In this document: piece after piece, positions 13,866 through 26,100 of the stretch | Numbering within the stretch: position 1 is the stretch's first letter | How the letters are laid out: every line of letters starts with the position of its first letter | Assembly: GCA_029204225.1 (NCBI GenBank) | Contig: CM055100.1 | Coordinates: 49,260,877-49,324,876, forward strand | Length of the DNA: 64,000 nucleotides | Reading direction: 5' to 3' | DNA from: Diphasiastrum complanatum | Taxonomy: Eukaryota; Streptophyta; Lycopodiopsida; Lycopodiales; Lycopodiaceae | Translations under genes and position numbers: made by a program | The notes under the pieces: generated by a model | Told to the model about the DNA's origin: nothing | The model's input: only the letters and a program-made list of their open reading frames with translations | Databases searched by the model: none

Positions 13866-14141
13866 TTAAGGTGGAATTTTACAGCCTAATTTAGATGCAG
13901 CATCTGCAAGCTGAGAAATTGAAAGCCCTTCTGCTCGTCGACAGTGAGCTTCCCATACTATAGATTCATGCAAAGTTTTCTGCCACTCATCCAAAGATAC
14001 AAGACGATTACATACAGACTTGAGTTTGTCACCTAGTTTCTGACTAATGACAAAATATGCATCTTGAAGAAGGGACAAACTTTGCGCTCGGACAAGGCCA
14101 TTGCTGTGTGACAAGCACTTAACAATAGCAGGCAATCGTTC
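13866..14141 (-). CDS. GI: GIGANTEA coding exon 14 and stop
   Basis: 91 codons plus TAA: LPAIVKCLSHSNGLVRAQS ... WEAHCRRAEGLSI ... AASKLGCKI. It aligns with the C-terminal CLSHPSAHVRALS and ARELGCTI blocks of GI. Confidence 0.95.
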   Translation of the reverse strand, partial: ERLPAIVKCLSHSNGLVRAQSLSLLQDAYFVISQKLGDKLKSVCNRLVSLDEWQKTLHESIVWEAHCRRAEGLSISQLADAASKLGCKIPP

Positions 14142-17100
14142 CTGAAAATGGACAGCACTGTCACCATAGATTGAAAGAAGCACAAATGAAGCAACTATGT
14201 ATACAGACAGTATCATAAATAAAGAACTTAGTCCAAATTGGGTTTCTTCTATATTAGCCGGTGGGCAACATGCAAATCAAATGGTTTTACAAGTCAGCAT
14301 ACAATTTTATGACCTCATAACAAATGCACTCAGAAAATTACTTTAATAAACTTGAAACAGTATCAAGCTTACCAACCTTTAAAAGCGAAAGCAGCAATTC
14401 AGCCGGAGTTTGTGCAGATTTATCCCACAAAACCAAGGATTGTGCTGCCTCTAGCACAGCTTCCAACAACTGATCGAGTCAGGGATATCACAGCTATGCA
14501 TTAGTTCACATTCTGAGTGATGAACTAGAGCTTGAAATCAAGGCTTAGAAACTTGATAAAGTGCTTTTCCTTCTTATTCAATACACAAACTTTGTTTGTG
14601 CATAAATATTCTGATATGGCTCTGAAGTATATGAATTGAAGGCCCAAACTTCGAAAAATCCGAGCAAGTTTCAAGAAACTGCTGACCAGTCTGACTAAGA
14701 GGTTAAGTTTTTACTACCAAGCATAAAAAAGGATATTCTAATAAAAGCTAATATTGAATGACTGTGCAACCCCATAGGCAAGGCTTGTACTGGAATAAAT
14801 TCACAACACTGGAACCATAGAAACCATCTCAATAATGCAGTAACTGAAATTCTCAATGATGGACAAAATGCATAAGAGTGAAAATATGATGAAATAAATG
14901 TCTGCAATTGTGTTCAGAACAGACCATTTCTTAACAGCAAGTTTCTGATATAAATAACTCCTGTGATCTGGCATATCTTCAGTACATCTGGATAGTTTGT
15001 TAGGGAAACTCCCTAAGGTTAAATCACCATAACTACTACCAGAATGGTGCATAACTAAACAGCAACACTGTCAATTATGAGGCATGCTGTAAGCAGTATT
15101 CAAAATCTTAAAAACTAAAACTGCAACATGTTGGATATGTGCAGCAAACAGCTAACCAAAAAGTGAGACTTTCAGCCTATACACTACCTTAGCCTTACCA
15201 AACAAACATGCATGTATATAGTCACAGGGAATGCAGTAACCTTGCCTGAAATAGCAAATGTCTTTCAGTAAATATCAGTATTAACGAGGTTAAACATGGC
15301 ATGTCCACCATACTGCTATTGCTTAATCTTTCTCTTTCTACTGAGAATGAATCATAATATCTGAAAACCCATACATTCATTTCTGCAATAATAAGAGTCA
15401 TATGATACCATTTTCTCTACTGCTTGAAGAGAACCAAGATCAAAAAGATAAAACCCGTCCCAGAAATTGGACCATATTAGGAAAGAACAGCAAATGGTTA
15501 GTAACTCTTATAAGCACGCTTCAGGTTTTCTAGAATGATATGCCCACCCATGCAATACACGATCACCATGGTTTCAGTTAATGAGAGGCTTGTGTAATGA
15601 CCCTCCTTAGTTCAGAAATTTCTGAATGTGAATAGTTAAAAAGGTCATCTTGAAACTGTTTGTAAACAAAATTCTGATTTATAGTAATCTTGTGGCATCT
15701 TAACACCTTAGCAGATGACCTTATGACGCAGTCATTCCAGCCTCAAGCACATATCTACCTTTTTCTGTTGTTTGCAGTATGTGCCCATCTTCAAATGGTG
15801 GATTATTCTGCTGTGAATACGCATCCTTTCTTTGTTTGAAGCCAATGAATTCACCTCCCTGCCTTGCAAAAACCAATCTTGTCTTTGTCAACAGATATGC
15901 TTTTCCTCCAGGCCCTACTCGTCTGCTTACCATTCACTGTAACAACTCTCCATCAACATTCTATCTGCTTCCATTGTTGAGCTGCTGTTATAATTTCCTC
16001 TCCAACTGTTTTGTGAAGTATTTTGAGTTTTGTCGCACAAAAGTTTTAAGAACAATGTGGAATGCGAATTAGCATAAATCAAAGTTAGCATATCCTAGTT
16101 CAACCACAATTGCACTAGAAGTCTTCAATTATTACATTCTATGATCTGGCATTTCCCTCAAATATTTTTGTAGCTATCGAAGGGATGCAAAATTGTTCAG
16201 GTCAATGTCTGCATGTGTGAGTGTGTGTGTGTGTGTACAATACTTAAGGATATACAAGGCCCATCTATATGCCTCTTATAAGGACACCTACTTGTTGGAC
16301 GCACAATCTCCTCGAAAAGTGTTGCCTCCCTTATTATTCAGATTATGCATGAGGGTGAAGGTTCTGTTACTGCTCTCCAAAACACTATAAATAGGATTTA
16401 GAGACGCTCATTGGATATTGGCACTACTTTACTTGTTCATAAGAGAACTCATTGCTATTGCTTGTAGACCTTAGCCATTGATTGCATGTGATGATTCGTA
16501 GGAGGGAGATTGCTATTTGGTTGTCATTTATGGTCTGCTTCCTTGACATCAAAATTTGTGATTGATTTCATAACTTGGTTCAGGCCATAATTGCACATTC
16601 CATTCCGAAACATGTTTTGGGACATGTAAAAAAACTAATTTTTCTCAAAAGGAAACGATATTTTTGGTGACTTTATTTATTTTTTTTTCACATTGTAAAA
16701 ATCTTTAGGTTGTCTAAATTCTTTTATGGCTGTATTTTAGGTTTCTTTTAATTTTAATTGTTCTTTTTAGATAATCAGAGAAAAAAAATAGCATCTTGGA
16801 ACACTCGTCCTGGAATGCAGTTGCAGTGGAACACGACTATGGTTCGAGCACATTCTTTGGGCTTCCATTTTTTTGCTTCTCTTCGGAGGGTTTTCTCTCT
16901 CAAGCCGACTTTCTCTTATCTCAAGCCGACTTTCTCTTTCTAACCCCGCCCCCCCCCCTTTTTTTTTTCACTAGCATATTTTTGAGAATACGAATTGGGC
17001 TCTACATCCTAGAATGGGACCCATCATCCAATGTGCTTGGCTTCTTTAGAGAGTTTCCAATTTTGCTGGACCTGTACATAGGAAAGGTCATCAGCCATAG

Positions 17101-20100
17101 ATATTTGGGTGCCTCGAAGCTTAGCCCGTTGTCTAAGAGCCTCACGCTAGTGGTTAAATGAGCCAAACGGGATAATGAGAGAAATGTTACCCTTTTTCAT
17201 CCTCCAAGCTTTTTCTACTCCTGTACTCTTGTGACCCAAAGTGACAACTAGGACTTATCAACTTCCTGCAAGGTATCTTGTGTGTTTGGAATTCCTCAGA
17301 CTCAAATATTAAGCATTTTGTTGGCCCTCAACTTCTCCTTCCATAAATCAGCCCATGTTTTGGTAATTGTTGGTGTTGTTCAAGCATATGTTCGACGGCT
17401 TGGATCTTGGTGAAGGCCTCAATTGTCGGAGCCCCTTTATGGAGCTCATCATTTTCATGCCATGGCTGCTTGTTCTTGGAAGATAGCAATCTCGGTCTTC
17501 ATCAATTTGTTATTGACAACTAGTTCTTGGAATTGCCTCGGCATTTGTAGAATAATCTCGTTGATATGGAAGATCAATGGGCTAGTCATCGAAGACTAAA
17601 ATTCCACTAGATCGTGAACCATAATAGGGCCTCAAGAAATTTAAAGAAAAAGTTGGCACAAACTTGCCAAAACACACGAATCAAGATAACATGCAAATGT
17701 TTTTCCCTTGATTTTTTAGCCCCAAGAAAACGGTAGCAAAAGCAATCAAAGCACTGCCTGAGAATGAAAATCATTGGAGCAAAAGCGAACAGTTACCAAA
17801 AAATGGCCCAAAAGGATATCAATCAATGTGTAGGCAACACTGAGAATTGCTCACATTACAACAATTAAATTTACAAAATAGGCAGCAATGCAGATGCTAT
17901 ATAGGCAACAAAACTGGGATGAGGACAACAATGAAAGGAAGTAGCAATGGCAGAGATGACAGGTCCAGACCCCACAGCAATGCCAAGAAGGATATTAAAA
18001 GGGATGGCACCCATAGGAGATGGCATGAGGAGGGGCTTTGGGTGTGTGTGTGTGTGTGTGTGTGTTGATAGATGCGCAAGATATGGAGTGGATGATAGAT
18101 GAATATAGAACATCACTAGACAACAGCGAAAAAAAGAAAGATTAACTAGGAATGATGAGACTAGTCAGAGAGGAACAATTGTGGATGATAAACAGTCTGG
18201 GAAAGTCTTCTGATACCAAGTTATGAACAAGAATCACAAATCTAGCATCACATGAGGATTTATACAGTATAATGTTGATCAAAAAATATTCTCCTAGAGA
18301 GAACATTATACAGCCAACATGACACTACTGTGCACGTCCTTCTACAGAGGAACTCTACTCAGCATCTCATACAAACAAACTTATAGACATCAATATCATA
18401 AGTTGTAGAATAACTAGTAAAGATCCTATTTACATTGGTCTAGAGGCCCTTAAAGGAACATTCCAGGAATCTACTGTTGGATTAACACCAAGGTCCCCAA
18501 CCTTAGCCAGACTTACAGTCTCAGTACTCAATAATGGGGCCATGAACAAAGTATGAACTCCAGACCATTAATGGGCAAAACAATTCAAAAATGTCCTCAA
18601 CTCTCACATATATCAAAACCTTGTCCCTATACGTCCTGTGGCTCATCATATTGATCCTCTGACTGTACCCCCACACATTGATCATGTGTTTATACCTCAT
18701 ATGGATAATGGAACGAACTATAACTCATCTGTAACATGTATCTCATATGTGAGAATATTTATCTCATCTGTAGCAACTTGCACCTCATATATCTTTGACC
18801 TCAACTCGGTTAACTATGCATGAAAGCTACCCACCCATGCCACTATGCATCCTCGAGTACAAGTCTATCTTTCAACATGAATTCATTGTCCCTCTGTCAG
18901 GTGCTGAATGTAATTAGCCCATGAGCTTACTAATGAATTGCCAAAAATAGTCATGGAGCTAAATTACATTCATCGGCGAGAGTTTCCTAAGTTCAGAACC
19001 GGTTGAAACAAACTGGAGTAAAGACTTGGCTAGGGTTGAATGTAGCGCAGGCATCCCAAAGGGAGCCGGGAACCACGACTTAGCTTCCCAGCCTTCAACT
19101 CTTGCCATCCAAACCCACTTGACATACAAGCAGCCAACTCGCCAACAACGATCAGACTTAACCAACTTGAAGTTCCGAAAACCAACATTGAGATCCAACC
19201 TGGCGCCATGCCAGATCGGGGGTCCCGATGTGGGTGACTTCCCTCCAAGCAAGCCGCCCGACATACATCAAACTTAACCAACTCGAAGCTTCGTTACAAA
19301 CGAGTAACATCCATTCCAAGCAAGCGGTCTGACTTACATCAGACTTAACCAACTGAAAGCTTCGTCACGAGCGCTGGAAGCCAACCTGGCGCCACGCCAG
19401 ACTGGACAGCCATAAACAGGTAACTTCCACCCAAGCAAGCCATCCAACTCAGCCGACAGGTTAGAGCCCGTTCCCCAAGAGCTTAACCCATTCACGTTCA
19501 TGCAAGGAACACTCAGAACCACAAGCCGCGACAAATATGAAGACAACCAGTTCCTGGACCAAATGGTCCCGACAGCATACCGCTGGCGCCACGGACCGAA
19601 TGGTCCCGACGACATGCCGCTGGCGTCCTGGGATACGACCCTTAGCTATGTGCCAAGTTAAAAATTTTGAAAGCGGCCTTACAACTGGCGCTTTTACCGA
19701 ACACTGAAACCCAGAAGGTAATCAGAGTCAGTTTGAGGAAAATCCCACTTTATTGATAAATCTGAGAAGGTTACATTTCAAGTGTGTGACCGATCCTAGT
19801 CTCTGGGGCGCTAGCATGCCAAGGCGAGAGCCATGACAACATTCCAGCAAGGGAGGCTGAGACTTGGTTGGAGCTCGCCCTGAGTCGCAACCCGCACTCC
19901 CCTATAGTATTGGTGTGATTCGGAACCCCCCCCTCATACCAAGCACTCTACCCAAGCTGGTAAAGCACATTTTGCTCTCTCTAGGATTTTCTCTTTCTAG
20001 AAAGTCATTTTCTCTCTCTAGATTTTATTGATCCCCAGGCTTCCTTTAATCATGCCTAGATCGTGTGAGGTGATTGCACATCGATCTGAGCTCTCTGGAC

Positions 20101-23100
20101 TCCGCTAGAACCGATCAAAGATTTTCAGCCATAGGAACTTGGCGCCGGCTGGATTCTGGTCACAGTGGCGCCGGGAGCGGCGCCGGCGCCGTTGGCGCTG
20201 GGAGCAGCAGGGGCGCTGCTGGCGCAGGGGACATAGCTGGCGCCGATGGCGCCGGAAGTAAAGCTTGTAAAGGTAGCTTTACAACATCCACCCCACCTTT
20301 ATAAAATCTGATGTCCTCATCAGATGTCAGATTAAAGTAAAGGTGTCTCCCAATTAAAATAACTATACATTTAAGCTACTTGGCACAGTACTCAATTTAC
20401 TGGCCACTTTTTATTAACATTGAAGCTGGCACACCACAAGTCGGAGGCTCAGCTCTTTGCACTGAAAAATTACATAACTTGAAAATATATCTTCGTCTAG
20501 GAAAAGCGTAGATTTGATATCGCTTTCGTAAAACCCGAGAACCTTATTAACTGGTGACAGAGGCCTTTCTTTGAAATGTTCGCCCCTGTCGCTTCTGACT
20601 TTCGACTTTGGAACTCCTTTGAGCTCCTGATTTGTCCTTGATGCACTTTGTGTTGAGCTCCCTGAGCTCCAGATTTGTTCAGTTCCGCACTGGTATCAAG
20701 TCTCCCTGAGCCAAAGAATTTATCGTTTGATTGCCCACTTTATGGTCCACTCCGTGCCTTGTTGCTTCTGCACCTTGATTTCTCTCCTTGTCCCAGCCTG
20801 ATCTTGATACTTTTCCATCTTGGCTCTTTAAGGTAGGCAAAGATTGAGTACTCCGCAATGCACCTCTCACTTAGCTTGAAGTAGCTCTTTGAATCAGCCC
20901 AAATGTGACCTCGTGGAAAGCCAAAGGGTCGCACCAGCTTGATCCGCATCCGAACTATCTCTTCGCGTTTGTTTGAAGCACCATGTCCGTCGCGCAAAAC
21001 TTGACTTTCACAATTCCATCACTGGTCAGTTGCCTCACAGTCAAAACAAGAAGTGTACATCGAGCTTGGCTTCAAGTAGCTCTCTTTGAATCAGACACAT
21101 GCACCCAGAGTTTGCACTAGTCCGATCTCAACGCGAACTGTCCCTTAGCGTCCGTTCGAAATACCAAGTCTCTCATCCAAGACTCAACTTTCACAGTTCC
21201 TTCATTGATCAGCTGCCTTACACGTAACACAAGCCAGCGTACTCATATGTTTCCTCATCATTGCTGGTCCAGAGAAAGCCTATAACAAACTTTCCTTTCC
21301 ACAACAAAAACTTGTCAACTTATTAGGTCCAAAGTTCGCCAGTCTCCTCGTGTGAGTATGGCTAGGTCACCTTGAATTTGCCCTCGTTTTGATCAACTTT
21401 CATTCAAAATTTGCCCCAAGAGAGAGGTGTGTGTGATAGTTCCCCTCCACTTATAAAATCAGCTGATCGGACTTAGAGTAGAGTTCTTCGGACAAAAAGC
21501 CTTTCCAACACTTTGCTTCCCATCTGCTAGGATTATGGCTTGATCCAACTTGTTGCCAATCTCTGAAGAGGATCCTAGTCTTTCCTCTTTGAGGAAAAAA
21601 ACCCAACTGATACTGGATATCACCCATGCTCAGTGAGTTTCAGTTCCGAAGGTGGCCGTCCCAAAATGAAGACCAACTGCTCCATAGAAGATCTCCCCTG
21701 AAATTGCCCTTTCCAACTTTTTGACTTTTTGCTTGCGTCTGGTGGGCGTTGTCGCAAATGAAACTAACCCAAGAAACAGGCTAGCCATCCATCCGTTGCA
21801 AACATTGAGTCGTTTCGTTGCCGTTCACATGCGAGTACTTGAACTGCAAATCCGCCCCACAGATTCTGTAGTCCTCTTTGTTTGATGGTATCAGCCTTCA
21901 AAAGAAAAGGTTCCTTCTCGAGCCATCAGCTCCTTGTATCACAAGCAATCATGCAAACCAGGCAACGCACGAGTACTAAGACTCACCACGAATACATACA
22001 AGTAAGACACTCAGGCAGGTCTACTAACAAGTAACAAAGACAAGGTCCCCCTTTGAGATGGTCCTGCCAACGGACCTTTGCCTGGCCGCGCCCATACAAA
22101 TCGATCACAGAATCAGCCCACATAGGACACCCTTCCAACCACCCCTCCAACCATCCGTGCTTTCACCATTAAGCAGCACATTGCCTCAGTCACGCCCCAC
22201 CACTTTTTGGTCGATAGCCCTTATAGCTAAACGATCGACAGCTATCCCGCACCGGCAGCTAACCACCCATGCTTTACACCCGAATTCGAGCAGCATCTCT
22301 GTATCAATGGTTAACCCGTACAGTTCGAATATGTCGCCCCGCACCCCACAAGGTACAGACCGTGCTTTCACCTACCTAGGCAGCACTTTGCCTCATCCGT
22401 CCTACGTGCAGACAACGCCAGGCCCGAACCGCGAGAACTGACCGTGCTTACACCTCGAGGGCAGCACTTTGACTCATCAAGTCCCCCATTCTGCCGACCA
22501 CCCCGACCGTGGACGCACCCGTGCTTACACTGTGGGCAGCACCTTGCACAATAGTTGTCTTGATGAACCCCAAACCGTGGCCATTTCCGTGAGATCCGCA
22601 TAGCTGACCGGCCAGTCGGCTCTGATACCACATGTAGCGCAGGCATCCCAAAGGGAGCCGGGAACCACGACTTAGCTTCCCAGCCTTCAACTCTTGCCAT
22701 CCAAACCCACTTGACATACAAGTAGCCAACTCGCCAACAACGATCAGACTTAACCAACTTGAAGTTCCGAAAACCAACATTGAGATCCAACCTGGCGCCA
22801 TGCCAGATCGGGGGTCCCGATGTGGGTGACTTCCCTCCAAGCAAGCCGCTCGACATACATCAAACTTAACCAACTCGAAGCTTCGTTACAAACGAGTAAC
22901 ATCCATTCCAAGCAAGCGGTCTGACTTACATCAGACTTAACCAACTGAAAGCTTCGTCACGAGCGCTGGAAGCCAACCTGGCGCCACGCCAGACTGGACA
23001 GCCATAAACAGGTAACTTCCACCCAAGCAAGCCATCCAACTCAGCCGACAGGTTAGAGCCCGTTCCCCAAGAGCTTAACCCATTCACGTTCATGCAAGGA

Positions 23101-26100
23101 ACACTCAGAACCACAAGCCGCGACAGATATGGAGACAACCAGTTCCTGGACCAAATGGTCCCGACAGCATACCGCTGGCGCCACGGACCGAATGGTCCCG
23201 ACGACATACCGCTGGCGTCCTGGGATACGACCCTCAGCTATGTGCCAAGTTAAAAATTTTGAAAGCGGCCTTACAACTGGCGCTTTTACCGAACACTGAA
23301 ACCCAAAAGGTAATCAGAGTCAGTTTGAGGAAAATCCCACTTTATTGATAAACCTGGGAAGGTTACATTTCAAGTGTGTGACCGACCCTAGTCTCCGGGG
23401 CGCTAGCATGCCAAGGCGAGAGCCATGACAACATTCCAGCAAGGGAGGCTGAGACTTGGTTGGAGCTCGCCCTGAGTCGCAACCCGCACTCCCCTATAGT
23501 ATTGGTGTGATTCGGCACCCCCCCCTCATACCAAGCACTCTACCCAAGCTAGTAAAGCACGTTTTTCTCTCTCTAGGATTTTCTCTTTCTAGAAAGTCAT
23601 TTTCTCTCTCTAGATTTTATTGATCCCCAGGCTTCCTTTAATCATGCCTAGATCGTGTGAGGTGATTGCACATCGATCTGAGCTCTCTGGACTCCGCTAG
23701 AACCGATCAAAGATTTTCAGCCATAGGAACTTGGCGCCGGCTGGATTCTGGTCACAGTGGCGCCGGGAGTGGCGCCGGCGCCATTGGCGCCGGGAGCAGC
23801 AGGGGCGCTGCTGGCGCCGGGGACATAGCTGGCGCCGATGGCACCGGAAGTAAAGCTTGTAAAGGTAGCTTTACAACAGGTTGATCTGTGATTGCAGGTT
23901 CGACTAGAAGCTTTATGAGGATAGGGTTGAGGCATACTTGATTGCGCTTACTGGATTGATGATGATATTGGTTTTCTGATGGGGAAAGGATCTAAGGCTC
24001 CAATACCAAAATTGTCATGTGCCAACCTTAGCATTAAAACATCTAATCCATTATTCACCATTATTGCTATGGAAGACCATGCCCATGAGTAGATTCATAA
24101 AAAACTCTCAGCACTAATTACAGCAGCCATTTTTTAAATGCTCAGTCTGGCAAAAATCAAGTGCAGTGAAGTTTTTTTATAAGGCATGCTAGATGTATAC
24201 TGTGAGCAGGTTAGAAAGGAACAGACCAGAACAAGGCATAAGGTCAATCACAGAATTTTTTTTTAAGGAAACCTTTACCTCCAGCTGTGGCATTGTGTAG
24301 ACATCTTCAGAAGTGCATAGGCCATCAGTGGCCTTCTGGAGAAGATCAGATGCACTTGCAGCAACTGTCACAACCTCTGGGTAGTTTCGCAGACGTAGAA
24401 ATTCTGCTAGAAGGCAAATAATGCGGCTATTCAACCTCCAAATAGATCTCTGTTTCTGGGCATCTTTCCCATTCCAGGGTTGCAATCCTCTTTCAGCCTA
24501 AAACATGCACATGACATCATGTAGCTCGGCTTATATTTTCACCTCAAAGATACTGCATGTTCAATGCATTCTAGACCAATCTAGCATTTGACAAAGTCAG
24601 TGACCATGTCTCACATGTTGCCAGAGAGTATGAAAACTATGAAGCTATGACCAATTATACCTGGGATATGACTGCTGGAGTCACAGTCATGGGGAAAGCC
24701 ATGACCATGTAGCACAAAGCCTCAACCACCTGTTCATCACAACATTTTATGCGCAAGACGAGTTTTAATGAGTACAACAAATTCTCTCAAGCTGTGAGAT
24801 AATTATAGATGACAGAAGAAAGTTCTATTTGGAGCACCAATCAATTTGGACACACAACCATATTGGCTAAAACCATCCGAATCTTAGGTGGAAAATTTTA
24901 GCAGGTGCAAATAATCAGGCATTTAGACTAGGAGCACCACATCACAAATGGACTTGACATGAGAAGGGTTCAAAGAAATGTGTTTGATCTAGAAAGCTTG
25001 TTACTTATGCATGTACAGTACAGTTTCCACAAAGCGCAATTCGCTGGCGAAAAAATCTTGATTTGTCAACGAATCGTTCCGCTCTGATTCAGATCGAAAA
25101 GAATCGGACCCATAAAAAAAATCGGTCCTTTGATTTTTAACAATTCTTTGATTGTGCTAATTATCAACAGTTCCTTGATTTCACTTTTCAATATTTTTGT
25201 ATTCAAATGTTTACCTCATGTACTGATGATGGATCATGGATAAATCATAGGTTACAATGTTAAGTGGAAGCTGGTACATAGAATCTAGTTTGTGAAATTT
25301 GAATTTTGTCCATTCAAAATTGTCACATACACTTGTGATTCTGTGAACACTAATTTAGTTTCAGCCTTCAGCTCTCTACAACGACAATGAACTTTGAAAT
25401 ATATGTTTTCAATAGCAATCTAATATCTATGGACATTAAGATAAGTTTTAGAATTATGTTTACAACAATTTGCAAAGAAATTTCTTGCTGATTCTTTACA
25501 ATTCTTTTGGGATGGACAGTTCTGAACCATGATTCATGCCGATTCATTAAGGTCGATTCTGAACCAGGTGGAAACACTGACGTCACTGATACGTCTTTCA
25601 AACATGAAAAGCTTCCTTGGTCTTTTATCAGCCCATGATGAAAATGAGAATAGAGGTCATCAAGTGACGAAGTTCATATGCACTTCAGATAAAAGATAAC
25701 AAACTCCCTGGTTGCGTCCAACTTCAAGACACCCCATTAATGATATAGACATCAACATGATTACCTGTCTCCACCCCTGCTTTGCAGATGTCCCCTCACA
25801 GCTGATTGGGATCTCAGCGCTAATCATCAACCTTTGCCATAATAAAGGTACAGCTGCTACTGCCAGATCCGGTTTCTTCACAAGAATAACTCTGAGCATG
25901 GCATCGACCCCCTTATCAATTCCAGCTGGTTTACACATCAGATTAGTGATATCGGCCGCTGTAAAAGGTAGATAAATTTCATTGCAAAAACTTTTACTTG
26001 CTCTTTCACTTGCAGGATTGAAAACTGGGACAGTTGAAAATACTTCTTTCTGGTTTCTATCTTGTCCATTCTTTTCTTTCTGCTGTGATTTCGGTTGAAT

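Larger units (their letters stand above)
19041..23878 (-). mobile_element. Complete non-autonomous LTR retrotransposon in GI intron 12
   Basis: Two direct LTRs (19041-20286 and 22633-23878, 1246 bp each, about 20 differences counted by eye) flank 2346 bp of internal DNA. Read on the minus strand, the 5' LTR is 23878-22633. It is followed after two bases by TGGTATCAGAGC at 22630-22619, and a polypurine tract (AAAGGTGGGGTGGA, 20300-20287) adjoins the 3' LTR. GGTTGA at 19034-19039 and 23879-23884 looks like the target-site duplication, with one extra base on the left. The interior has no gag or pol I can recognise, so it must depend on enzymes from another element. Low LTR divergence implies recent insertion. 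Orientation matches GI transcription. Confidence 0.9.
14470..24278 (-). other. GI: GIGANTEA intron 12 (9.8 kb)
   Basis: Contains, left to right: about 2.6 kb without recognisable features (14470-17150, with a short GT run at 16217-16236), a decayed LTR element (17150-18950) and a complete non-autonomous LTR retrotransposon (19041-23878). GT and AG ends are intact. Confidence 0.85.

Noticed and set aside
20074-20304. Gly-Ala-rich ORF
   Set aside because: Reading of the GGCGCC array in the LTR, duplicated at 23666-23884.
22368-22873. ORFs of 141-162 codons in the LTR
   Set aside because: They span LTR sequence and primer site, differ between the two LTR copies in length only because of flanks, and carry no known domain.
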